Source of the DNA: Pseudeuparius sepicola
Taxonomy: Eukaryota; Arthropoda; Insecta; Coleoptera; Anthribidae
Assembly (NCBI GenBank): GCA_963920635.1
Contig: OY987299.1
Coordinates: 70,414,692-70,478,691, forward strand
DNA length: 64,000 nucleotides
Reading direction: 5' to 3'
In this document: positions 33,766 to 44,015 of the stretch, one piece after another
Numbering within the stretch: position 1 is the stretch's first letter
Layout: each line of letters starts with the position of its first letter
Notes under the pieces: model-generated
The model's input: only the letters and a program-made list of their open reading frames with translations
The model's database searches: none
Told to the model about the DNA's origin: nothing
Made by a program: the position numbers and the translations under genes

Positions 33766-34430
33766 ATCCCTTCGTAGTCATTTATATTTGAGCAATAATT
33801 AATTTGGATCATGGCATGCTCTCTTCATGTGGAAATGACATTTTTTTTCAGGGGTAATATAACAAGTGGTGTGCCTATTATCGATAATGCCTTTCGTTAA
33901 TTTTACGAATTATTATCCTGCTGCGCAGTCGTGGTATTTTCTTAGCATTGGGATTATAATGAGTTATAAATTAAGGAAAGGTATTATCTATTATTAGGCA
34001 TACCACGAGTTGTATTTAAAAAGAGAATTTAACAACTGCAAATAGTTAGTTTGACAGCTAGCTTTCATTTAGATTGAGCTTTCGGTTCTGAATATGTTTT
34101 TTGTGCTAATAGATATTTAAAGATCAATGTATTAACTGAAAACATATTTCTAGTCCTATATTAAATTTGGTAATGTGAAGAAGTTATCGGGTTATCAGTT
34201 TTAGCTGTCACAATATTGGTTTAGCGTAACTAGGACGTAACCAAGAGTGTAGGATTTTAGCAAAAATATCACTAGTGGTATTATCGCTGAAATCATCACC
34301 TGATTAGTTAATATTTCAAAAATAATATCATTTCATTGGTTCATATTGGCAGGCGTTGAATTCTCAGTAAAATAAAGTATCCGTGACACTTAAAATTGTA
34401 CTGAACTATCAAAAGTTATGGGCTTATGTT
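33766..34430. other. Stretch without recognised feature
   Basis: AT-rich interior of the arm insertion. No mirror partner, reading frame or motif was identified. Confidence 0.4.
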
Positions 34431-35009
34431 TCCAAGGCATTCTATGCAAAAACGTCAAACATTATGGGGCTTATGTTTCCCAGGCACTCTAAGCAAAAAC
34501 GATTAATTTGATATTACGGCAAGAAAACAAAGTAAAGCATAATGTGTGACATATCATTTTAACCAGAAAAAAATCCTCTTTTCAAAAATGCAAAAATCCA
34601 ATATGGCGCCCATAAGAAAAATAAAAGTTGATCGTCATATCTTTGACCAGCGAGGCGACAAAAAAAATGTGAGGTCATATTTAGATTCCTTGTAAAAAAG
34701 TGCCTTAATAATGTTTAACTTAGAAATGTAAAGCCCCTTTCGTTTTTGTTTAAAAAAATAAAAACAAAGACGACAATTTTCAGTTTTTTCGCATTATTTT
34801 CAAAATGAGAAGGGCCAGCCAAATTTTTTTTTTACCATGTTACTCGGCATCAAATTCCGCAACTTTACCCCAATTTAACTGTCCTCGTATCTCTTAAGAT
34901 AACCAAGATCCTCATGCATAGACTCGAAATACAGTCACCCTGTATAATTTTTTTATGATCAGTATGGGGGATCCCGGAGACTAGGGGAGATAGAAGGAAG
35001 GTTAAATGG

Positions 35010-35640
35010 GGAAAGAATTGCAGTTTTGTGGGCCCAAGTTATCGGGCCTTGTGGATTTTTGAAAAAAGTCATGGCTTACTAGATATTTTGAAAAACCTAA
35101 TTTTGGCGATTTATTTTAATACATCTAGCTTCGTTGTTTCGGATTTTAGATAAAAAGTGTAAATACCAAAGTTGGAGGTATTTATATCCTCAATGCGGTT
35201 ATCATGTCCTACTTTCCGTGACGGGTGTCAGTTTTGAGACAAACTTGTGTTTTTTTTAATGGAAATCATAGTTGGCTATGGTCTCAAAAATCAGGCATTT
35301 TTAGAGCTTTCCAACGATATAATACTAGACATGGTTATTCAGAAAATAACGGAAATAACTATGGTTTCCATTTAAAAAACACAAGTTTGTGTCATATCTT
35401 GAAAATTGCAGCTGTCGCGGAAATTAATACATGATAACCTCATTGTGGACACAACTCCCTACAAATTTGGTATCTACACTTTTTATCTAAAATTAGAAAC
35501 AATGAAGCTAGATGGATTAGAATAAATCACCAAAATTTCGTTTTTTTCAAAGTATCTATTAAGCCATGACTTTTTCAAAAATCCACAAGGTGCATTAAAT
35601 TGGGCCCACAAAACTGCAATTCTTTCCATTTTAACGCGCC
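35010..35640. mobile_element. Palindromic foldback of about 630 bp
   Basis: Arms 35010-35300 and 35345-35640 mirror each other: TGCAGTTTTGTGGGCCCA at the left, TGGGCCCACAAAACTGCA at the right. The loop is about 45 bp. The left side begins close to the end of the preceding foldback. No coding content. Confidence 0.8.
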
Positions 35641-35644
35641 ATGT

Positions 35645-36190
35645 TTAAGAGACTGCAAAGGTTGGTTAAATAGTGTGATTCATCTTCATTTCAATTAGTC
35701 GCAATGTACCTTCCAAAATGCTTAGTCAAATTAGCCAGAAAGCGGGAAAATGCGGGAAAAGTATCTAATGGTAAGTAAAAGTATGCCAACGACTAGAAAA
35801 GGCTTTTGTAAGTACCTACCAAATTTTTTATATCCTTCATGATTGCACTACAATTTTTATTTAACTAAATTCTCACCAGCGCTTAAAAAATTCATATGCA
35901 CATTTACTGGCCATTCTCCAGCAGCTTTTTAGTGTAATATTTTCGAATTTTTTCTATAGATCTGTAGCAGCATGCATTGTGAACATTGTAAGATGTCACA
36001 CATAAGTTTTGAAGTAAAATTGCTTCCAAAAGAATAGAAAATAAGAGGCAACCAGTAAAAACACTATTATTTCAAAATGAACATTTTCAAGGTGTCAAAA
36101 TGTACTCAATACATGCTGCTACAATTAAAAAGTCGACAGTATTATTTGGATTTATTGGAATTGTTCTTTATGAATTGTAATGACATTTAC
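35645..36190. other. Stretch without recognised feature
   Basis: AT-rich DNA between two elements. No coding, repeat or RNA signal was found by eye. Confidence 0.4.
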
Positions 36191-36196
36191 TGTGTA

Positions 36197-36537
36197 CAGG
36201 GTGTCCAGATTTGGTTGTAAATGCGGGGTATCTCGGTCACTTTTAGAGATAGGGAGTTGCGGTTTTCGCGAACCGTTGCTACTTTTTTGTGAAACGAAAG
36301 ATACCATAAACAGAGTTTTCATAGCCACCTTCGTTTTTAAGATACAGGGCGAAATTGAAAATTTGCGCTTTTGGGGCATTCTTCGTATCTTGGGAACGGT
36401 TAACGATATTGAAATGGCAAAAACTGTATCTTATAGACATTTTCATGTAGAATTCAGTGCTGTATTCAGTTTTTTACTAAAATTGATAGTTTTCGATATA
36501 TGGACCAAACTTAGGTTTTTTTAAATGGAACACCCTG
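36197..36537. mobile_element. MITE of the mariner-like CAGGGTGTCC family
   Basis: It starts CAGGGTGTCCAGATTTGG after TA and ends GAACACCCTG before TA. Its body is mirrored at 38640-38936, which has the same outer end reading CAGGGTATCCAGATTTGG on the minus strand. The two are inverted copies of one family. The right-hand copy also keeps a transposase fragment, which makes this one an internal-deletion derivative. Confidence 0.75.
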
Positions 36538-36610
36538 TATATTTTCTGCTAGTTATATTCAGCTTGTCGTAAGCATTACAAAAATATATGACACTATGTA
36601 GTTATTATCT

Positions 36611-37475
36611 CAGGGCCATAGCCAGGGGGGGGGGCAGGCAGGGCGTTGCCCTGCCTGGCAGAATGTTTGCCCTGCCTGAGCCACAAGTTCACCGGTCACC
36701 TCACCAGAGCCGTAGATAAGGCGCTGCTCCATTGAGAATAAAAAACTATGAACAAAAACATACTGATGATTTTTTAATTTATTATACTTCATTTAAACTG
36801 AATTTGTCCTTAACTTTTCTAAAAAAAAAATTGCCTGCGGCGCATTTTAGTGAGCAGACACCTCTAAGTACTTTTTATTACCCGCTTAAAAAACAACAAT
36901 CTTTATTGCCCCACCTTCAAACAAATTTCAATTTACCCATACCTATACCTACTACACTGGCCACAAAATGTTTGCAAAAATTATAGACATAATGTGGCCC
37001 TTTGAAAAAATATGATAATTTATAGGGCACTATGAGCACTAACTTTTATTTTTACTTCCACATCACAAAAGGCGGTGTTCAGTGTTGTTATTGATAATAA
37101 TTATTGCTGGATTTTTGGTCAGTTAAAAATCAACAATAAAATAGAACTTTGATAATACATCTTTGTCTCCTCTATGAAAGAAAACTGAGTATTCTTGCTT
37201 ACTGCACAAATGATTATGGGCCCGCAAAATTAGCAAAAATAATACCTACCATTGACTTAAAATTGTATACTCATATCATATTTGACATTGAAAATTTCAC
37301 GAATTTTCGCCTGCGGCGCGATTTTTAATAACGAAAATTAAATTCCATTTTTTTTACCCACCCCCCTCCTCTCCCCACCGACAAAGAAACACCTTGTAGG
37401 TACCTCACTTGTCAAATGTGTACTGCCCTGACAGGAAAGTCGTTTGCCTGAAGTTTCTGTCTGGCTACGGCCCTG
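36611..37475. mobile_element. hAT-type non-autonomous element with perfect 8-bp duplication
   Basis: The 15-bp ends CAGGGCCATAGCCAG and CTGGCTACGGCCCTG differ at one site. The octamer TATTATCT is duplicated perfectly (36603-36610 and 37476-37483). A G-run and a GGCAGGGCGTTGCCCTGCC hairpin lie just inside the left end. The interior is AT-rich without a transposase. It belongs to the same broad hAT group as 5293-7192, to judge from the related end sequence. Confidence 0.93.
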
Positions 37476-37536
37476 TATTATCTATATTAGGCTTTAAAAT
37501 GACAATTTTCAGGAATTCAGAGAATGTTTAGCTATA

Positions 37537-38142
37537 CAGGGTGAGTCACATATAAAGGCAGAGCGGAAAGCACAATATTTTTTTAATTTCTTTCTAGCCC
37601 ATTTAGGAATTCCAACCAACATTATGCATTGGACGGTTGCCATTTTGGGCAATAATTTGACCCCGTTCAGATGACCAGTGGCGTAGATACAAGTAGTTAC
37701 TGTAAATAATTGTAAAAAAAAGTAGTACGGTCCTGTGCAAAACCAAAAATTGTGCCTTTTTTGGATAGCCCATTCAATTTGGAACAAAAAGCGCCTCTTG
37801 GTATTTTTTTATTTCTGGTCAGTTTCTTCGTAATTTCGGATTTTTTAAACTAGTGCCAAGGTGATTATGCTGGCATTTAAAATAAAATTATTTGTATCTA
37901 TGCTGCTGCTCATCTGAACAGGGCCTAATTATTGCACAAAATGACAATCCATAATATGTATCAAATTTTGTTGGAATTCCTAAACGGGCTCAAAAGAAAT
38001 TAAAAAAATAATTGGAAAAGTTTCAACACGCTGTATATGGAGAACCAAGCATTTTGGAGCTAATGTTTATTAAGCATATGTGCTTACTTTAGCGAATTCT
38101 ACGTTGTGTTTTCGGCTCTGCCTTTAGATGTGACTCACCCTG
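37537..38142. mobile_element. Foldback element, CAGGGTGAGTCACA ends, TATA duplication
   Basis: The ends CAGGGTGAGTCACA and TGTGACTCACCCTG are perfectly inverted. TATA is duplicated at 37533-37536 and 38143-38146. Arms of about 150 bp mirror each other around GGAATTCC. No gene. Confidence 0.9.
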
Positions 38143-38218
38143 TATAAGTAGGCCTTGGAAAACAATAAAAAATAAGAACAAGAACAATTAAGAAAAGTTT
38201 GAATACAGTTTACGAAAA

Positions 38219-38560
38219 TCATTCAAATTGATTTCCGTTATGTCTCAAACACATTTGACAAATTTTTCTAATAGTACGTAAGCTATTCAGAATTATTAGG
38301 GGTTGTGCTTGTAAAACCCTGAACTCTCTTTCTATGGCAGCACGTAAATCCTCTATTGTCTCATACTGAACATTATATATTTTGTTGTTTAAGTACCCCC
38401 ACAAGAAGAAATCGAGTACTGATAAATCGGAAGATCTTGCGGGATATCTTACAGGAGCAAATAACTTTGGAAGCAAAATTCATATCAATATTGGTCATTT
38501 GCAGAAACCAATTGCAGAAGTCCATTCTTCTTTCGGCATCTCCAGGATATAAATGATGAA
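38219..38560 (-). pseudogene. Mariner/Tc1-like transposase C-terminal fragment
   Basis: The minus strand reads FAPVRYPARSSDLSVLDFFL then WGYLNNKIY, a helical stretch, and LRTIRKICQMCLRHNGNQFE to the end. The family block WPARSPDLxPLDFFLWGYLK contains the third catalytic Asp; here the SDLSVLDFFL block retains it. In-frame stops occur upstream (before 38476), and the first two catalytic residues are absent. Together with 38640-38936 it is the remnant of the autonomous parent of the MITE at 36197. Confidence 0.8.
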
Positions 38561-38639
38561 CTAACTTAAACTTATACGGCTTATATTTGTGTTTTTTCAG
38601 TATCTCATGAACCCTAGTTTTAGTACGTAGGATTAGAAA

Positions 38640-38936
38640 AATTTGTCAGTTTTTAGTAAAAAACTGAATACGGCACTGAATTCTACGTAAAAATGTCTAT
38701 AAGATACAGTTTTTGCCATTTCAATATCATTAACCGTTCCCAAGATACGAGGTATGCCCCAAAAGCACAAATTTTCAATTTCGCCCTTTATCTTAAAAAC
38801 GAAGGTGGCTATGAAAAATCTATTTACGGTATCTTTCGTTTCTCAAAAAAGTAGCAGCGGTTCGCGAAAACCGCAACGCCCTATCTCTAAAAATAACCGA
38901 GATACCCCGCATCTACAACCAAATCTGGATACCCTG
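38640..38936 (-). mobile_element. Terminal part of a mariner-like element
   Basis: Inverted copy of 36197-36490, ending at CCCTG before TA (38937-38938). It is the 5' end of the element whose transposase tail is at 38219-38560. The other end of this copy is not recognisable because the foldback at 37537 lies next to it. Confidence 0.7.
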
Positions 38937-39236
38937 TACATTCTGACACCTAGAACATAAGTTTCGGATTTGCAATAACCAAGATGAAATTTTTAGGCTG
39001 TATTTTCCTTTCCGCTTTTAATATTGCAGTTTTTTTCAAATTTAAATACGATGACTTGGGGTACCTACTTGAATAAAATTTAGTATGGACATGTTTTAGG
39101 ACAATTCCTAATATCGATATGAGAGTTTTAAAATATCTTGAAAACAAGAATTTTACGTCCTTCTGTTCACTTAACCTGGATTATATTAAATTAAATTAAA
39201 TTTGAATTAAATATTTCAACATTACACTCTCGTGAG

Positions 39237-39420
39237 TTAATGGTCGGGAGCGTAACGCGGTCTTTTTAAAAAATTATTTATTGAACATAAAGTTACAATA
39301 CAAAGTATAGAATAAGAATGAGGTATACAATATAGCAAAGTCCCGTTTTTATAGGGGACGCTTCGGCGGTGTCTTCTTGTGCAGCGTCAGCGCTTCTTCG
39401 GGATCGGTGGTGACATAATT
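39237..39420 (-). repeat. 3' LTR of the errantivirus-type element
   Basis: 184 bp, indistinguishable by eye from the other LTR. The purine-rich tract GGAGGGAGG on the minus strand (39421-39429) lies immediately upstream and serves as the polypurine tract. The env frame ends inside this LTR at 39387. Confidence 0.9.
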
Positions 39421-39803
39421 CCTCCCTCCGCAGAACCAACTCTAGGGCACCGTAGGAGTTGGATATCTCCTGGTTGTGGAACTTCTTTCTTCTCTTTGTT
39501 ACGTCTTCTTGATTTCCATCTTCTGTAGCCGTAATAAATCGCTGGTAAAATCAATAAACCATAAATGATAATTGTCCAAAGGCTTGGTATATAGTGAATT
39601 TTAGTAAAAGTAAGTTCGGGGTTGTTTTGAAGAACTTCTGTCTTTAATTCTTGAAGTTGGTCAAGTTGCAGATTTTCTAATTCGAAGTCTAAGTTGAGCG
39701 TCGTATTGCTTTTTAATTGCATTTCTAGTTTTGGAAAGAGTACTGGGTTTTCAATTAAACTTGTTTCTTGTTCATTTATTATTTTTTCTCGATTCGTCGA
39801 CAA
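39387..39803 (-). pseudogene. env: env, C-terminal part with membrane anchor
   Basis: This frame carries the end of an envelope-like protein: a polar stalk, one transmembrane helix (about residues 75-93 of the frame, WTIIIYGLLILPAIYYGY), and a basic cytoplasmic tail. It is in a different frame from the upstream part at 39952-41145; the break lies in an A7 run near 40049-40055. The last codons lie in the LTR. With the break, the surface protein would lose its anchor. Confidence 0.7.
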
Positions 39804-39951
39804 CTTACAATTTATTGGAATCTTGAACAGGTGAGAGCCGATGAGTTGTAGCGTTTCTTCTTGATTATTGCAACTCAGTTTAACTGTTACAATTTTTGGA
39901 AATAGACCAATATATTGATTGGTTTCGCCAAGTTGTTTGATAACTGGTTTA

Positions 39952-41145
39952 CTAATGGTAATGTCGAACTCTTTGCATGTAGTTATACTTCTTGAAGTGA
40001 GGAGTTGAATTCCACAAGGTGCGTCTTGTCGGATTTCTTCTAGGTCCAGTTTTTTTACAAACGTAGTCTTGGGACTTCGTTCTTGAGCATGCCTTACTCG
40101 TAAATGCGTAGTGCAATTTATTTTTTAATAGGAATTTGTTTTTTGGAAAAACTGTCTTAAAATGACTCTCCGAAAATATAGGAGTAGAGAATAAATGAAA
40201 GTAATCAAAAGGGAAAGTAATAGGGATTTTTAATAAATAAGTGATTTTGTTATTTAGAATATAACATTCAATATTAATTAGACTTTCAAAAAGTAAAATA
40301 TTTTCTAAAGAAATTTTTAATGGGAATTGTTCAGGTTTTAAGAATTTTTGAAGTTTAAGAAGTTCCTTGTAAAAGTCTGATGTGTTAATGATGCTTGGAT
40401 GCATAATTTTTAGTTTGGAAAAGACGATTGAATTTTCAATATCTTGTAAAATTGAATTGATAATTCCGTAAAGATTTATTACTTGATTTGTAATATCTTT
40501 GATAAAGATCGAGTTTTCTCTATAAGCTTCTTTTTGGACAATTGTTGAAATTTGTTTTATTTTGGATTCAAGTAAAAGTTCATTGTGTTTTATTTGTTCA
40601 ATAGTGTTCTTAAATTTGTCGATAACTTCTGTCGATATTGAATTCTGACGTTTAATATTATATTCTAATTTTTCTTGATTTTGTTGCAATTCTTTAATTA
40701 TGTTTTCGAAACGTTCGCCGTCTGAAGCATCCAAATTTCCAGTCACTGCCTTGAATATAGAGCCTAAACCGTTTATTAACCCTCTTTTATGTCTACGAGC
40801 ATTTGGCAAAATTTCTTCTACTTTAATATGTACTTTTGATCTAGTAAGATTTAATATTTTGAAATAATTAGAGATTTCGAGTTTGTAGCCATCATTCGAA
40901 TTAATTAAGTTTTCAATCTGATTGGATTTATGATCCAATTCTTCAATTTCAGTAATCAAAGGGTTCAAGTCGTAAAAATGAATTAAAGTGTGGGTGTATT
41001 CTTGAATTTTCGCGTTTCCTAATTTTAAGGGTAGCATTCCAAAATTTTGGTCCAGATTTCTTATTTCGATTTTTTCTTGAAGTCCGAAGACTAGCAAGGG
41101 TAAGCTAAAAGAGAAAAATATGAAATTAATTTTGAGAGTTTGCAA
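39952..41145 (-). pseudogene. env: env, N-terminal part with fusion region
   Basis: Encodes about 397 residues: an N-terminal signal-like hydrophobic stretch (residues 7-21), then an ectodomain with a basic RHKR site at 118-121 followed by a Gly-rich hydrophobic segment. Insect errantivirus Env and baculovirus F proteins share this furin-type site and adjacent fusion region. Coiled-coil-like segments follow. The start overlaps the end of the integrase frame by 20 nt, as is common where env comes from a spliced message. The frame is lost about 30 residues before its stop. Entry function is not expected from this broken copy. Confidence 0.8.
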
Positions 41146-42430
41146 AGGTATAGGTTTTCTTTAGTGGGCGTTTAAGGTTATCCATATGCACTTTATCTTG
41201 GGTGTCCGTTGACACAGTTTTGCGAGCGGTATCTACAGTAACAGCTGTTGTGGGTTTATTGAATTTGTTAGCATTTTTCTGCCTAATGTTTTTCTTGGTA
41301 TATACCCGTTGTTGTTCGCTAAACAACTTTGGATCATCGCGATTTCGATTGATCTTTTCTATTAAATTTTGTTTGTTTTGAGACAGAGTTTCATTTATTT
41401 TAGAGTACATTAATTTGGTTCTGTCTTTATGGGAATTAATATAATCATTCGTCAATAGTTGATCTATATTTATGTCAAAAATGTTTTCATCGCTAATATG
41501 GCCGTTTAATACGTCTATTGGTTTGAATTTGGTGGCCGAATGGATTGAGTGATTGTAGGCTAGTATAGCATACGTCATTTTTAAAGATACTGGTGTTTTT
41601 AAGAATCCTTGCGTATTAAGTAAACGTATGTGTTCGATTAAAGTCGAATGTAAACGTTCTATCATACCATTGGACTGTGGATGGTTGGGAGAACAGAAAT
41701 GAATTTTAATTTTGTGTAGACTCAAAAGTTCGTTTATTACAGAGTTTTTAAATTCGGTACCATTATCAGTTATTATTGTCGTTGGTACTCCATGGTGAGA
41801 AAAGAACTGAATTAGATTATCTACTATTTCGCTTGAAACTAATGACTTTAATGGGTATGCTTGAGCGTATTTTGAAAAACTATCTATAATTGTTAAGAAT
41901 TTTATTTGTTCTAAAGTGAATGTGTCCATATGGATAATTTCGAAAGGTTTACTAGCGGTTGGTGTTATATTCATTTGCATTCTTACAGGGTGTCTTTCAT
42001 ACTTGCACTGTTGGCATAATTCACAATCATTAATAAAGGTTTGAATTGAATTTTTTAGTTGCGGCCAATAGTATTTTACTTTTATTCTTTGTTCTGTTTC
42101 ATCTATTCCACGATGATTGGTTTTACTTTCATGGTAATTTTTTATGATATCGGAAATATCGTTTTTATTGGTGACATCCATAAGTTTTATTGTGCAACGT
42201 TTTAATTTCAGAGAGGGCCATTTAAGTGGTTGGAAGTGTGTGGCAGGGAATAGGAAAATTTTCGTCATTGTGGTCATTATCATTGTGGTCATTATGGTCG
42301 AGCGGATTTTCGTAATCAAAATTTTCTTGTTCGTTATTTGTTTCAACTTGAACGTTAAAATGTGAAATTTCAGATTGATATTGATTTTCAGTTTCATATA
42401 AATTGGAAATATCATAAAGATCATCGTCAT
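41126..42430 (-). pseudogene. pol: Integrase, remnant of pol
   Basis: Recognisable from about residue 58. The zinc-binding HHCC set is His 100, His 106, Cys 136 and Cys 139 (DCELCQQC). The catalytic core has Asp 169 (IIHMDT), Asp 222 (TDNGTEF) and Glu 258 (NGMIERLHS), a D-D-35-E spacing. A basic C-terminal tail follows. The core motifs look intact. The first ~56 codons are out-of-frame gag sequence, so this product lacks a proper start and the upstream pol domains. In the family, integrase inserts the cDNA into host DNA. Confidence 0.85.
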
Positions 42431-43610
42431 TGTTTTCTTCGTTGATTTCAGTATTGTAAATTTCTTCGATAATAGGTTGTTGACGAGGGCGATAGGAGGT
42501 AGAAGGGCGATAGGACGTAGAAGGGCGATAGGAAGTAGAAGGTTGGTAAGGCTTTTTATAACTTAGGTGAGTGGTGGTAGACATTGGCGTTGGTTTTGGA
42601 AATTGTCTATTTTGGTTTGGTCTGAACACATTCGAATTTTGTGAATTTTGCATTTGCGGTTTGCCAAATACTTGTGAGTTAGTCGGGAATCTTTGATTAG
42701 CGATTGGTTTTGGCTGAATATTGATTGGCTGCGACGGAAAACCTGGATTCATCGGAAAACGACATGGCTGAGGATTGTTAAATTGTACAGGTGGAAATTT
42801 GGGAATAACGTAATTTTGAGGGCTATTTAGCTGAAATTGTAATTTTGGAAATGGTGCATTTATTTTAGATTTCATAACATCACTGGCACTGGTCATATTT
42901 TGAAAATATTTTATATTGTCTTCTTGAGTTACTAATTGCAAAGCTTCGTTTAAATTTGTGGGGCGCATACAACGTATGGTAGTCCCAAGTGGTTCCTTTA
43001 AACCGGACAAAAATGTTTTGAGAGCTAAATTGTTATAAAGGGTTCTTTTGAGAATTTTTGCTTCTTGAGTGTCTTCGTGAATATCAACATAGTTAATAAT
43101 TAAATTTAGGAGTTGTAGAATTCTATCATAAAATTGCTGCGGTCTTTCGTTATGTTGTTGTCGCAACATAACCAAATCCCTGTTGAGACAAGCTTCGTCT
43201 CTTTGATCAGCGAAATGACGATACAGTGTTTCCTTGATATCATTCCAGCAAGTGATAGTTTGAATATTTACAATAAGTTTAGCATTTCCACTTAGTTTCT
43301 CAATTAAAGAATGCATCAGATAAACATTTTGAAAACATGTTGGGTTTTTAGTGTCAAAAAATTGATTTACTATTGATTCGCAAACAGTCAAATATCGATT
43401 TAATTCGGTTGGGTTACCGTCAAATTCGGGAACACATTTTAAAAATTCGGGTTTGAATGGAGTGGTCATTTTTTGTGATTTTTGAGAAATATTTTCGAAT
43501 AAAACTTCTGGTCGATCAAAATTTTGGATTTCAGTTTCAGTAAGTTCGTTTGAGTCACTTGAAGACAAAGACAAATTGGCAAGATCTTCGACAAATTTAT
43601 CAAAAGACAT
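42222..43610 (-). CDS. gag: gag, truncated at its 3' end
   Basis: The likely start is the MSFDKFVEDL methionine at 43610; an upstream in-frame ATG at 43760 would add 50 residues of leader-like sequence. The central part (PEFDGNPTELNRYL, and DEACLNRDLVMLRQQHNERP) matches the capsid region of gypsy-type Gag. The C-terminal part is Pro/Asn/Gln-rich and carries three tandem SYRPST repeats. No CCHC zinc knuckle is seen, as in many errantiviruses. The acidic, His/Asn-rich end (DHNDHNDNDHND) runs into the deletion junction, so the last ~10 residues are not native. Confidence 0.85.
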   Translation of the reverse strand: MSFDKFVEDLANLSLSSSDSNELTETEIQNFDRPEVLFENISQKSQKMTTPFKPEFLKCVPEFDGNPTELNRYLTVCESIVNQFFDTKNPTCFQNVYLMHSLIEKLSGNAKLIVNIQTITCWNDIKETLYRHFADQRDEACLNRDLVMLRQQHNERPQQFYDRILQLLNLIINYVDIHEDTQEAKILKRTLYNNLALKTFLSGLKEPLGTTIRCMRPTNLNEALQLVTQEDNIKYFQNMTSASDVMKSKINAPFPKLQFQLNSPQNYVIPKFPPVQFNNPQPCRFPMNPGFPSQPINIQPKPIANQRFPTNSQVFGKPQMQNSQNSNVFRPNQNRQFPKPTPMSTTTHLSYKKPYQPSTSYRPSTSYRPSTSYRPRQQPIIEEIYNTEINEENNDDDLYDISNLYETENQYQSEISHFNVQVETNNEQENFDYENPLDHNDHNDNDHNDENFPIPCHTLPTT

Positions 43611-43814
43611 CAAAATTGCACTTACATTAAGAGATGAGCAATTTTGGCCATCTGAAGTCTGGGTTCGGCGATGTGGTCCTCTTCCAAAGCTTCTGATTGG
43701 TCCGTGCGGGAAACAGACGATTTTGTTCTGATGACCGGCGACGGTTCGATAATCGATCAATCGTTGATACGATCTCGCGGCACGTTCGATACGCGGCGTT
43801 TCGATTATCCGGAA

Positions 43815-43824
43815 GACTGCGACA
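43815..43824 (-). promoter_or_regulatory. Primer binding site, tRNA-Ser-like
   Basis: Next to the 5' LTR, the minus strand reads TGTCGCAGTC, matching the TGGCGCAGTC complement of an insect tRNA-Ser 3' end at 9 of 10 positions. Serine tRNA priming is known for some gypsy-lineage elements. The single mismatch lies in the CCA complement. Confidence 0.6.
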
Positions 43825-43825
43825 G

Positions 43826-44009
43826 TTAATGGTCGGGAGCGTAACGCGGTCTTTTTAAAAAATTATTTATTGAACATAAAGTTACAATACAAAGTATAGA
43901 ATAAGAATGAGGTATACAATATAGCAAAGTCCCGTTTTTATAGGGGACGCTTCGGCGGTGTCTTCTTGTGCAGCGTCAGCGCTTCTTCGGGATCGGTGGT
44001 GACATAATT
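43826..44009 (-). repeat. 5' LTR of the errantivirus-type element
   Basis: 184 bp, the same sequence as 39237-39420 by eye. It is followed outward by the CGTGAG duplication. It is short for an LTR and must hold the promoter, but no clear TATA box stands out. Confidence 0.9.
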
Positions 44010-44015
44010 CGTGAG

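Larger units (their letters stand above)
31825..34645. mobile_element. Inverted-repeat insertion in the right arm of the foldback
   Basis: The insertion splits the sequence that reads uninterrupted in the left arm at 25371-25376. Its ends are inverted over the phrase ATATGACGATCAAC; arms run 31840-31990 and 34490-34640. It holds further nested pieces: a foldback at about 32020-33172, and repeats of AGTGCCTTGGAAACATAAG near 31990 and 33175, with mirror copies at about 34430-34490. No intact gene is present. Confidence 0.7.
25075..34942. mobile_element. Foldback element swollen by two insertions
   Basis: The ends CAGGGTGACCGTAATTCCAG and, read inward from the right, CAGGGTGACTGTATTTCGAG are inverted. 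TATA flanks both (25071-25074 and 34943-34946). The left arm is 25075-25773 plus 30548-30835. The right arm is about 31120-31824 plus 34646-34942. Removing the insertions at 25774-30547 and 31825-34645 leaves an element of about 2.27 kb with arms near 1 kb and a loop of about 285 bp. Each arm shows the uninterrupted sequence that the other lost, so the insertions are defined internally. Confidence 0.85.
39231..44015 (-). mobile_element. Errantivirus-type Ty3/gypsy element, internally deleted, recent
   Basis: Two 184-bp LTRs (39237-39420 and 43826-44009) look identical. The element is flanked by the 6-bp duplication CGTGAG (39231-39236, 44010-44015). Gene order on the minus strand is gag, integrase, env. 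Protease, reverse transcriptase and RNase H are missing: gag coding runs directly into the integrase zinc-binding region around 42240-42300. The copy therefore cannot replicate alone. Identical LTRs mean recent insertion, so a complete relative probably supplied the enzymes. Confidence 0.92.
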
